Source of the DNA: Chloroflexota bacterium
GTDB taxonomy: Bacteria; Chloroflexota; Dehalococcoidia; Lucifugimonadales; UBA1127
Assembly: GCA_028873745.1 (NCBI GenBank)
Contig: JAPPNT010000144.1
Location: forward strand, 1 to 5,363
DNA length: 5,363 nucleotides
Direction: 5' to 3'
Positions 1 to 5,363 of the stretch are shown here, piece by piece. Positions within the stretch are counted from its first letter, which is position 1, and the number at the start of each line of letters is the position of its first letter. The notes beneath the pieces are model-generated. The model saw only the letters and a program-made list of their open reading frames with translations. It made no database searches and had not been told where the DNA came from. A program made the position numbers and the translations under genes.

Positions 1-674
1 CCCAGGAGTGGCGCTGCCTCTACTTCCCGTCGCTCCCGCAGTCGTCGCCCACCCTCCGCCACCTGCCCCTCCTCGCCGAGCAGCAGGGCTGGTCGTGCGA
101 TGTCGAGCAGGAGGACGTCTCCCCGACGCTCGATCTCCCCGCCGACTGGGAAGCCTACCTCGCCGGCCTCCGCAAGAAGGACCGGCATGAACTCCGGCGG
201 AAGTTTCGACGCCTCGAGAATGCCGGCGGTGTCGAAATCCGCTGCTACACAGAGGCTGATGAGGTCGAGGACCGCCTCGACGCCTTCTTCGCCCTCATGC
301 GCATGGGCCGGGAAGACAAGCACCGCTTCCTGACGCCGGAGCGTGAGGCCTTCTTCCGGGAGATGGCCGTCGCCCTCGCCGGCGTGAACGTCGCGCGGCT
401 CTGGTTCATGGAGAAGGACGGCGCCCTGGTGTCGTCATGCCTCTGTTTCGACTACTGCGGCCGGCGCCTCCTCTACAACAGCGGATTCGACCCCGCCTTC
501 GCCGACCTCAGCGTCGGCCTGCTGCTCAAGGCAACCACCATCCGCGACGCCATCGAGCGCGGCCTGGACTCCTTCGAGTTCCTGCGCGGCGACGAGCACT
601 ACAAGTACCACCTCGGCGGCGTGGACCAGGCCGTCTACCGCATGACCGTCGTCAGGGACGGCGGCCCGGTGTAG
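1..674 (+). CDS. FemAB/BioF2-like GNAT-fold acyltransferase, C-terminal part (cut by window edge)
   Basis: The reading frame (complete codons from base 3) is open from the left edge to a TAG at 672-674, giving 223 residues. The real start lies upstream; relatives are usually about 350-400 residues, so roughly the first third is missing. Residues 46-72 form the basic helix typical of this group (LPADWEAYL, then KKDRHELRRKFRRLE). The C-terminal half has the GNAT-like core ending in FEFLRGDEHYKYHL (residues 191-204), a signature of the BioF2-like/GNAT_6 domain found in CelD/BcsL and PEP-CTERM FemAB-related proteins. Such proteins transfer acyl or aminoacyl groups in envelope or polysaccharide synthesis, and are predicted to be cytoplasmic. 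The substrate cannot be read from sequence. The next gene, a glycosyltransferase, starts 23 bases downstream on the same strand, fitting a shared operon. The ATG at 297 is internal to the domain, not a credible start. Confidence 0.82.
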   Translation, partial: QEWRCLYFPSLPQSSPTLRHLPLLAEQQGWSCDVEQEDVSPTLDLPADWEAYLAGLRKKDRHELRRKFRRLENAGGVEIRCYTEADEVEDRLDAFFALMRMGREDKHRFLTPEREAFFREMAVALAGVNVARLWFMEKDGALVSSCLCFDYCGRRLLYNSGFDPAFADLSVGLLLKATTIRDAIERGLDSFEFLRGDEHYKYHLGGVDQAVYRMTVVRDGGPV

Positions 675-697
675 GCCGCCCGGGAGCGGGGACGCCC

Positions 698-1906
698 ATG
701 CGCATCGCCATGCTCTGCTACCATTCGTGCCCCCTGGCGCGGCTTGGCGAGCGCGAGGCCGGCGGCATGAGCGTCTACGTGCGCAACTTGGCGCAGGCCC
801 TCGGCCGCCGGGGCGTGCGGGTGGACGTCTTCACCCGCCGCCACAACGCCGGTGACCCGCCGGTGACCGGTATGGCCGAGGGCGTCCGGCTGGTCCACGT
901 CGACGCGGGCCCGCCGGAGTCCGTCGACGGCTCGCTGCAGCTGTACCTGGCAGACTTCGTCGATGGTGCGCGGGCTTTCGCGGTGGCCGATGGCGCGGCG
1001 TACGACACGGTGCACAGCCACTACTGGCTCTCCGGCCTCGCGGGGCTGGAGCTGGCCGAAGCGTGGAGTGCCCGGCACGTGGCGACGTTCCACACGCTGG
1101 CGGAGGTCAAGCTCTTGGCCGACCCCGGCGGCGAGGAGCCGCCAGAGCGCAGTCCCGCCGAGCGGCGCATCGTCGCGGACGCCGACGCCCTCGTCGTCTC
1201 GGACCGTCACGAGCGCGAGCTGCTCGCGAGGCACTACGACGCGCCGCGGGACAGGGTCGCCGTGCTCCCCGGCGGCGTCGACACGGGTACATTCCGCCCG
1301 CTTGACAGGGCGGAGGCCCGGCGAAGGTTGGGGCTGGAGAACAAGCGGGTGCTGCTCTGCGTGGGCAGGCTGGACCCGCTCAAGCGGTTTGACCTTGCGG
1401 TCTCCGCGGCCGCGCTGCTGCGGGAGCGGCATGAGGTGGAGGTGGTTGTGGTGGGTGGAGACCTGGAGAGAGACCCGGAGGCAACGCGCCTTGGCGCGCT
1501 GGCGGAGTCCCTCGGCGTGGCGGGCAGCGTCCGGTTCGAGGGCGCCCTCCCGCACGACGAGCTGCCGTGGCGCTACAGCGCCGCCGACGTTGTGCTCGCG
1601 CCCTCCTGGTATGAGAGCTTCGGCCTCGTCGCGCTGGAGGCGATGGCCTGCGGCACGCCCGTCGTCGCCGCCCGGACCGGCGGCCTCGCCTCCCTCGTCC
1701 GCGACGGTGAGACCGGCTACCTCGCCCCCCAGCACACGCCGGAGTGCTACGCCGACCGCGTCGATGTCCTCCTCGCCAACGACGCCCTCCGGGAGGCCAT
1801 GGGCCGCGCCGGGCGCGCGTGGGCGGAGTCCTTCTCGTGGGACGCCGTCGGCCAGCGCTTCGCCGCCTTCTACGGCGGGCTGCTCACAGCGGAGGCGGCG
1901 CGATGA
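698..1906 (+). CDS. Family 4 glycosyltransferase (GT-B fold), MshA/sucrose-phosphate-synthase-like
   Basis: This 402-residue protein has the full length of a GT4 retaining glycosyltransferase, which moves a sugar from a nucleotide-sugar donor to an acceptor in the cytoplasm. The N-terminal acceptor domain has the glycine-rich loop GGMSVYVRNL (22-31), VHSHYWLSG (105-113) and FHTLAEVK (131-138). The C-terminal donor domain has LPGGVD (190-195), CVGRLDPLKR (221-230) and the EX7E pair E306/E314 within PSWYESFGLVALEAMACGTPVV. The acceptor-domain motifs match the MshA (GlcNAc to inositol-phosphate) and sucrose-phosphate-synthase branch best. However, the lysine that MshA uses for phosphate contact aligns, by eye, with D77, so the acceptor may differ. 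I chose the ATG at 698 because it begins the conserved MRIAMLCYH strand and has GGGAG at 682-686, 11 bases upstream; an in-frame ATG at 437 lies inside the preceding gene. Its TGA overlaps the next ATG (ATGA, 1903-1906), implying translational coupling. Family is confident; exact substrate is unknown. Confidence 0.93.
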   Translation: MRIAMLCYHSCPLARLGEREAGGMSVYVRNLAQALGRRGVRVDVFTRRHNAGDPPVTGMAEGVRLVHVDAGPPESVDGSLQLYLADFVDGARAFAVADGAAYDTVHSHYWLSGLAGLELAEAWSARHVATFHTLAEVKLLADPGGEEPPERSPAERRIVADADALVVSDRHERELLARHYDAPRDRVAVLPGGVDTGTFRPLDRAEARRRLGLENKRVLLCVGRLDPLKRFDLAVSAAALLRERHEVEVVVVGGDLERDPEATRLGALAESLGVAGSVRFEGALPHDELPWRYSAADVVLAPSWYESFGLVALEAMACGTPVVAARTGGLASLVRDGETGYLAPQHTPECYADRVDVLLANDALREAMGRAGRAWAESFSWDAVGQRFAAFYGGLLTAEAAR

Positions 1907-2649
1907 CCAGGGAAGAGATGCTGGAGCGCCTCCGGACGGCATGGTCCTCCACCAGGTTCTTCCTCGCGCAGTTCCGGAACTACATCGTCACCGGCTTGGT
2001 CATCATCATCCCGCTGGCGGCGACAATCTTCATCCTGCGGTTCATCTGGGACTTCCTCTACAACTTCCTCCTGCCCCTCTTTGAGGTCGCCCAGACCAGC
2101 ATCCCCTTCATCGCCGGAATCTACCTGCAGATCATCATCGTCGCCATCATCCTGACTTTCCTCTACGCCCTCGGCCGGGCGGCCCGCTCCGCCGCCGGCG
2201 GTCAGGTCGAGCGGTACTGGCACGGCGCCATCGAGAGCATCCCCGTCGTCCGCAGCTTCTACCGCGTCGTCCGGCAGGTCGTCGATATGTTCTCCGCCAC
2301 CAACCCCCTCGCAAATCAGCCCGTCGTCGTGCTGGAGTACCCGCGCATCGGCGCCCTCGCCCTCGGCATGATCACCAGCCGCTTCGTCATGCCCGACGGC
2401 GAGGAATACCTGACGATCTACATCCCCACCATCCCCATCCCCACGTCCGGCTTCATGACCTTCGTGCGGGAGAGCGAGGTCACACCCACCGACATCACCT
2501 TTGACGAGGCCATGCGCATCATCTTCTCCGGCGGTGTGCTGGCTGAGGAGATCACCCGCGAGCACTTCAAGCGCAGGCACAGGCTGGACAAGGGGGAGGC
2601 CGACGAGGAGAGTGCGGCCCTTGCGGCCGAGCGGTCGACGATGGACTAG
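1903..2649 (+). CDS. DUF502 family two-helix membrane protein
   Basis: This 248-residue integral membrane protein belongs to DUF502 (Pfam PF04367), which also includes the plant COV1/LCV proteins; the biochemical role of the bacterial members is not established. A short basic N-terminus is followed by two hydrophobic segments at about residues 28-52 (IVTGLVIIIPLAATIFILRF) and 68-91. Family-typical blocks follow: IPVVRSFYRVVRQVVDMF (113-130), the EYPRIGALALG strand (145-155), the PTIPIPTSGFMTFV block (175-188) and the late MRIIFSGG motif. The charged tail (about 220-248, rich in K, R, E, D) is low-complexity. There is no signal peptide cleavage site; the soluble part probably faces the cytoplasm. 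The start overlaps the glycosyltransferase stop by four bases, so it is almost certainly co-expressed. The length is normal for the family. Its TAG shares a CTAG with the stop of the convergent acetyltransferase gene. Confidence 0.93.
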   Translation: MTREEMLERLRTAWSSTRFFLAQFRNYIVTGLVIIIPLAATIFILRFIWDFLYNFLLPLFEVAQTSIPFIAGIYLQIIIVAIILTFLYALGRAARSAAGGQVERYWHGAIESIPVVRSFYRVVRQVVDMFSATNPLANQPVVVLEYPRIGALALGMITSRFVMPDGEEYLTIYIPTIPIPTSGFMTFVRESEVTPTDITFDEAMRIIFSGGVLAEEITREHFKRRHRLDKGEADEESAALAAERSTMD

Positions 2650-3569
2650 CCCGCGGTCAGGTCCGCCTCGAACCACCGCCGCCCGCCGGCGCGCTGGAAC
2701 CCGACGGACTCGTACAGCTGCCGCGCTGTGCTGTTCTCCGCGTCGACGGTGAGCTCGATGGTCCGGGCCCCGCGCTCCAGCAGCAGCCGCATACCCTCGA
2801 GGAGCGCCGCCCGGCCCAGTCCCAGCCCCTGGTGGCGGGGGTGCGCCCCCAGCATCAGGATGCTCCCCGCCGCTGCCGGCGGCTCCCCGGCGGTCATCGT
2901 CGAGCAGTACGCGGCCACGTCGTCCCCGCTCACCAGAACCGCTACGCCCTCCGCCGTCGTGCGGCTCATCCCCACGCTGTAGGCGATCTGCTCGACGGTG
3001 TTCGGCGAGAACCCCCACTGCCCCCCGAACGCCGCGTTCTGCGCCTCCGCCAGCGATGCCGCATCGCCCGCCCGGAACCGCCGCGCGACGATCCCCGGCG
3101 GCAGCGCCGCCACCGGCGCCGTCGAGCCGGCCCAGCGCAGGACCACGTACCGCCGCACCTCGGCGAACCCCATCCGCCGCAGCGCTTCCGAGTGCCCGGC
3201 GTCGTCCTCCGGCGAGGGCGCCCGCGCCACCGCCGCGCCCCGCTCGCGCCCGCGTTCCTTCGCCCACGAGATGAGCATCCCCCCGAGACCTCGGCGCCGG
3301 TGTTCGGGCAGCACGCCGCCCTCCAGCACCACGCTGCCGATGGGCAGCTCCCAGTTGAGCAGCGTGTACCCCGCTAGAGTCCCGTCGAAGGTGGCCAGCA
3401 TGCAGTCGGCCTCGGCGTCCATGCCGGGGACGCGCAGCCGCTCGGCCATGAAAGCAGGGTCGAGGGCGGCGGGGGTGCCTTCCATGCCCTGTACCGCGTT
3501 GACCAGGGCCGTAAACTCATCCAGGCGGTCCCAGGAGAAGGCGTGAAGGTGCGGTTGCGGTGTCGTCAT
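2646..3569 (-). CDS. Tandem GNAT N-acetyltransferase, MshD-like architecture
   Basis: The 307-residue protein carries two GNAT domains. Domain 1 (about 8-146) has the acetyl-CoA pyrophosphate loop R91-R-R-G94-L-G96. Domain 2 (about 160-303) has R245-H-Q-G248-L-G250, followed by ELTVDAENSTARQLYESVGF (272-291), with the usual N279, Y286 and terminal GF. Both acetyl-CoA loops look intact. Two GNAT domains in about 300 residues is the architecture of mycothiol synthase MshD, which acetylates the cysteinyl amine of Cys-GlcN-Ins, and the NAAFGGQWGFSP stretch (178-189) resembles the corresponding region of MshD-like proteins. Tandem GNATs of this shape also occur with unknown substrates, so the specific function is not assigned. 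The ATG (complement of 3567-3569) fits the domain start; the ribosome site is weak (AAGG about 14 bases upstream). The gene is convergent with DUF502 and divergent from the deacetylase gene. Cytoplasmic enzyme. Confidence 0.88.
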   Translation of the reverse strand: MTTPQPHLHAFSWDRLDEFTALVNAVQGMEGTPAALDPAFMAERLRVPGMDAEADCMLATFDGTLAGYTLLNWELPIGSVVLEGGVLPEHRRRGLGGMLISWAKERGRERGAAVARAPSPEDDAGHSEALRRMGFAEVRRYVVLRWAGSTAPVAALPPGIVARRFRAGDAASLAEAQNAAFGGQWGFSPNTVEQIAYSVGMSRTTAEGVAVLVSGDDVAAYCSTMTAGEPPAAAGSILMLGAHPRHQGLGLGRAALLEGMRLLLERGARTIELTVDAENSTARQLYESVGFQRAGGRRWFEADLTAG

Positions 3570-3601
3570 GGCGTGCGGCTGTGCCTTGACAAGGATAGCT
3601 C

Positions 3602-3610
3602 ATTGTAGCA
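3602..3610 (-). promoter_or_regulatory. Candidate extended -10 promoter for the tandem-GNAT gene
   Basis: On the minus strand this reads TGCTACAAT, a TGn extended -10 followed by TACAAT (five of six matches to TATAAT). Transcription would start near 3595, giving a leader of about 25 bases before the ATG at 3569. No good -35 is found 17 bases upstream, which is tolerable for an extended -10. The 3584-3594 palindrome would fall directly at the start of the transcript, where a repressor could act; that is inference. Confidence 0.35.
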
Positions 3611-3746
3611 GAGTGACTGCCAAGCCGCCCTTGTCCATCGGGGACCCGCCCTCCATGCTGGAATGTGGGACCGCCGCGCGGGCAGGGGCGCGTCGCGTAA
3701 GCGGGGCCGCCCTGCGCAGCCTCGAGGACACTTCGCCCTGAAGTAC

Positions 3747-3753
3747 AAGGAGG
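3747..3753 (+). promoter_or_regulatory. Strong Shine-Dalgarno site of the PIG-L deacetylase gene
   Basis: AAGGAGG is a near-perfect anti-SD match and sits 8 bases before the ATG at 3762. It fixes that ATG as the start rather than the in-frame ATG at 3663. It is by far the best ribosome site in the window. Confidence 0.85.
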
Positions 3754-3761
3754 ATACGTCT

Positions 3762-4460
3762 ATGGAGCCTTTGGAAACGCCGGAACGCGCCCTCGTCTTC
3801 ACCCCCCATCCCGACGACGCCGAGGGCGGTTGCGGCGGCACGGTCGTCAAGTGGATCAAAGAGGGCGCAGAGGTCTTCCTCGTCCTCGCCACCGACGGCC
3901 GCGCCGGCACCAGCGACCCCAACGTCTCGATGGAGGAGCTCGTCGTCACCCGCGAGCGCGAGCAGGCCGAGGCGGCCGCCGTCATGGGCATCAAGGAGGT
4001 CGTCAACCTGCGCAACCCCGACGGCGGCCTCGAGGACACCCGCGAGTTTCGCGGCCAGCTGGTGGAGGCGATCCGCCGCTTCAAGCCCGACGTCGTGCTC
4101 ACCACCGAGCCCTACCACCGGCTTCAGCACGCCCACCGCGACCACCGCATGATCGGCGTCGTGGCGCAGGACGCCTGCTTCCCCTACGCCCGCGACATCC
4201 ACCACTTCCCCGAGCACCGCGCCGCCGGCTTGGAACCGCACAAGGTGGGCGCCATCCTCTTCTGGGGCTCCGAGGACCCGGACGTTTTCTGCGACGTGAC
4301 CGAAACCGTCGACCAGAAGATCGAGGCTCTCGCCAAGCACGCTAGCCAGTTCGGTGGCCGTAATCCCGGCGACTTCTCCCGTGCCCGAGTCAAACAAAAC
4401 GGCGAGCGCGTCGGCGTGGAATACGCCGAGATCTTCCGTCGCGTCACCTTCCGCCGCTAG
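3762..4460 (+). CDS. PIG-L/LmbE family zinc-dependent N-deacetylase
   Basis: The 232-residue protein is a complete member of the PIG-L superfamily (MshB, BshB, LmbE, GlcNAc-PI deacetylase), which removes the N-acetyl group from GlcNAc-type conjugates using a catalytic zinc. The hallmark HPDDAE lies at residues 16-21: H16 and D19 match the zinc ligands and D18 the general base, and H128 in HRDH (125-128) matches the third zinc ligand. GGCGGT (22-27), ATDGRAGTSDP (43-53) and the TREREQAEAAAVMGI helix (63-77) are typical. It is somewhat shorter than MshB and close to BshB-like proteins. There is no signal peptide, so it is cytoplasmic. The start is fixed by the AAGGAGG site. The next gene begins 36 bases later on the same strand, so they may be co-transcribed. 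The substrate is unknown; a glycosylated thiol precursor is one option because MshA-like and MshD-like genes are close by, but other N-acetyl sugar conjugates are equally possible from sequence alone. Confidence 0.93.
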   Translation: MEPLETPERALVFTPHPDDAEGGCGGTVVKWIKEGAEVFLVLATDGRAGTSDPNVSMEELVVTREREQAEAAAVMGIKEVVNLRNPDGGLEDTREFRGQLVEAIRRFKPDVVLTTEPYHRLQHAHRDHRMIGVVAQDACFPYARDIHHFPEHRAAGLEPHKVGAILFWGSEDPDVFCDVTETVDQKIEALAKHASQFGGRNPGDFSRARVKQNGERVGVEYAEIFRRVTFRR

Positions 4461-4461
4461 C

Positions 4462-4480
4462 GGCCGCGCACCAGGCGGCC
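4462..4480 (+). other. Small hairpin between the deacetylase and the broken gene
   Basis: GGCCGC (4462-4467) and GCGGCC (4475-4480) can pair around a seven-base loop just after the deacetylase stop. A competing 12-base perfect palindrome, GCCGCTAGCGGC, spans the stop codon itself (4453-4464). There is no T-tract, so it is not a standard intrinsic terminator. It may only reflect GC-rich composition, or may protect the mRNA end. Confidence 0.3.
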
Positions 4481-4496
4481 ATTCGATGCAGGCGCC

Positions 4497-5212
4497 ATGT
4501 CGACCATCGGTGAGCTCAACGAGGGGTCGCTCCACCGCGCCCTGAAGGCGCGCTACACCGCCGCCGGCAGCGAGACGGAGCGCACCATAGACGGCTACGT
4601 CGCCGACATCGTTTCCGGTGGCCGCATCATTGAGGTCCAGACCGGCGGCTTTGGGCCGCTCCGAGGCAAGCTGGAGCGCCTGCTGGACGCGCACCCCGTC
4701 ACCCTCGTGCACCCCATCGCCTGGACGCGCACCCCGTCACCCTCGTGCACCCCATCGCCCGCGACCGCTACATCGTCCGCCTCACCGACGCCGGCGCCGA
4801 GACGTCCCGGCGCAAGTCCCCCAAACACGGCGCCGTCTTCGATGTCTTCACCGCCCTCGTCAGCATCCCCGCCCTCCTCGCCCACCCCAACCTCACCCTC
4901 GACGTCGTCATAACCATCGAGGAGGAGATCCGCGCCCCCACCGCGCGCCGGAGCTGGCGTCGGGGCCCCTGGACCCGCGTAGACCGACGCCTCGTCGACG
5001 TCGTCGAGACCCACGCCATCCCGTCGATGTCCGCCCTCTTCGCCATGCTCGACGCCGCCCTTCCCGAGCAGTTCACCACCCTAGACCTCGCCGCCGCCAT
5101 GAAGTCGACGCGCGCCCTCGCCCAGCAGGCCGCCTACTGCTTCCGCGAGTCCGGCGTCACCGAAATTTCAGGCAAGTCCGGCAACGCCCTCGTCTACCGC
5201 CGAACAGAGTGA
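4497..5212 (+). pseudogene. Uncharacterised protein gene frameshifted by a 38-bp tandem duplication
   Basis: Two overlapping frames together make one gene. The first (ATG 4497) encodes residues 1-75 of the ancestral protein, then runs off-frame for 63 P/S/T-rich residues to a TAA at 4911-4913. The second resumes the ancestral frame in the second repeat copy and continues to the TGA ending at 5212. Both frames encode the same LDAHPVTLVHPIA at the junction. Removing one 38-bp unit restores 225 continuous residues. I recognise no named family with certainty. The restored N-terminus has E9, D32/D37 and IIEVQT (E46-V-Q48), which resembles a PD-(D/E)XK nuclease core with the final lysine replaced by glutamine. 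A very basic stretch follows at 138-152 (RRSWRRGPW and onwards). The C-terminus (about 178-222, FTTLDLAAAM to GNALVYRR) looks like a winged helix. A DNA-related role is therefore inferred. It follows the deacetylase by 36 bases. The duplication could be real, reversible, or an assembly error. Confidence 0.78.
4683..4758 (+). repeat. Exact 38-bp tandem duplication, two copies
   Basis: Bases 4683-4720 and 4721-4758 are identical over all 38 positions, starting CTGGACGCGC and ending CACCCCATCGC, with no spacer. The flanking bases differ after at most one further match, so the unit is sharply bounded. Because 38 is not a multiple of three, the second copy shifts the reading frame. Perfect identity of the copies means the event is recent, or an artefact. 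Confidence 0.97.
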
Positions 5213-5265
5213 CACGGGAAGGATGCGCAAAGCAGTCGGGGATGAGAGACTCCTACTACCAACAA

Positions 5266-5296
5266 CGTCATCCCGGCGAAAGCCGGGACCCAGGGG
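5266..5296 (+). repeat. Dispersed hairpin repeat, complete copy
   Basis: The segment starts CGTCATCCCGGCGAAAGCC and ends with GGGACCCAGGGG. TCCCGGC (5271-5277) and GCCGGGA (5282-5288) pair as a seven-base stem around a GAAA tetraloop. It resembles the widespread intergenic CGTCATTCC(C)GCGAA-GC(GGGAATCCAG) family of repetitive palindromes seen in many GC-rich bacteria. It lies 53 bases after the broken gene and could fold in the 3' end of its transcript, although no T-tract follows. Confidence 0.65.
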
Positions 5297-5345
5297 AACG
5301 GGGGCCGGGGGAATGCAACAGGGGCAGGAAGCCAACTCCCCAACA

Positions 5346-5363
5346 CGTCATTCCTGCGAAGGC
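5346..5363 (+). repeat. Dispersed hairpin repeat, second copy cut by the window edge
   Basis: CGTCATTCCTGCGAAGGC repeats the start of the 5266 element in the same orientation, 80 bases further on, with a few differences. The expected right arm (AGGAAT...) lies beyond the window. Direct rather than inverted orientation argues against the pair being the terminal repeats of one small mobile element. Confidence 0.6.

Larger units (their letters stand above)
3570..3761. other. Divergent intergenic region (192 bp)
   Basis: This is the only sizeable non-coding gap between intact genes, and it must serve both the minus-strand acetyltransferase and the plus-strand deacetylase. The stretch 3586-3610 is notably richer in A/T than its surroundings. 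It contains an 11-base perfect palindrome CCTTG-A-CAAGG (3584-3594) and the candidate minus-strand -10 element. I found no convincing -35/-10 pair for the plus strand and no RNA gene. The in-frame ATG at 3663 would extend the deacetylase by 33 residues of basic low-complexity sequence and has no ribosome site, so I treat that segment as untranslated. Confidence 0.5.

Noticed and set aside
437..697. Upstream in-frame extension of the glycosyltransferase from the ATG at 437
   Set aside because: It lies wholly within the preceding gene in another frame, encodes a P/R-rich stretch, and the conserved N-terminal strand begins at the ATG at 698.
635..1942. 435-codon open frame on the minus strand opposite the glycosyltransferase
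   Set aside because: Its translation is a low-complexity R/G/A/E/V/H mix with no recognisable domain. It is antisense to a gene with clear GT4 motifs, and long antisense frames are expected in GC-rich coding DNA.
1870..3267. 465-codon open frame on the minus strand across DUF502 and the GNAT gene
   Set aside because: It runs antisense to DUF502 and out of frame with the GNAT gene, and its translation is G/R/A/D-rich without motifs.
3586..3614. TTGACA at 3586-3591 as a plus-strand -35 box for the deacetylase
   Set aside because: The hexamer is perfect, but the position 17 bases downstream reads CAGAGT, a poor -10, and the start codon would be about 150 bases away. It is better explained as part of the CCTTGACAAGG palindrome.
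3663..3761. Earlier ATG for the deacetylase at 3663
   Set aside because: There is no ribosome site, the added residues are basic low-complexity sequence, and a near-perfect Shine-Dalgarno site sits before the ATG at 3762.
3600..4712. 370-codon open frame on the minus strand opposite the deacetylase
   Set aside because: It is a shadow of the PIG-L gene. It is low-complexity and crosses the divergent intergenic region and the duplicated segment without any domain.
4745..5212. Independent gene starting at the GTG at 4745
   Set aside because: The GTG lies inside the second repeat copy, has no ribosome site, and the frame is simply the C-terminal two-thirds of the disrupted gene.
5266..5363. CRISPR array at the right end
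   Set aside because: Only two imperfect copies with 80-base spacing, an internal hairpin of dispersed-repeat type, and no cas genes.

Overview
The window is GC-rich, gene-dense bacterial DNA. It holds five protein-coding genes that read normally (the first cut by the left edge), one gene broken by a short tandem duplication, and a repeat-bearing tail. Base composition, the gene families (DUF502, tandem-GNAT, PIG-L deacetylase) and the scattered CGTCAT...GCGAA repeats suggest an environmental Chloroflexota-type bacterium (SAR202/Dehalococcoidia-like) or an actinobacterium-like lineage. No rRNA or marker gene is present, so this assignment is an inference from family feel.

Left part (1-2649, + strand): a tightly packed gene run. 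It starts with the C-terminal 223 residues of a FemAB/BioF2-like GNAT protein. After 23 bases comes a complete family-4 glycosyltransferase of the MshA/sucrose-phosphate-synthase-like type, whose stop overlaps (ATGA) the start of a two-helix DUF502 membrane protein. The layout looks like one transcription unit for cell-envelope or small-glycoside chemistry.

Middle (2646-3569, - strand): a tandem-GNAT acetyltransferase, MshD-like in architecture, converges on the DUF502 gene so closely that the two TAG stops share one CTAG. Its upstream region (3570-3761) separates it from a divergent + strand gene and contains a candidate extended -10 promoter and a short perfect palindrome.

Right part (3762-5212, + strand): a PIG-L/LmbE-type zinc deacetylase with a very strong Shine-Dalgarno site is followed 36 bases later by an uncharacterised gene. 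That gene is interrupted by an exact 38-bp tandem duplication. Removing one copy restores a continuous 225-residue protein with a possible PD-(D/E)XK-like N-terminus and a winged-helix-like C-terminus. The tail (5213-5363) carries one complete and one cut copy of a dispersed hairpin repeat.

Two points stand out. One is the reversible-looking 38-bp duplication. The other is the proximity of homologues of three of the four mycothiol-type pathway enzyme classes (MshA-like glycosyltransferase, PIG-L deacetylase, MshD-like tandem GNAT) with no visible cysteine ligase. Each belongs to a large superfamily, so a thiol pathway is a hypothesis, not an annotation.
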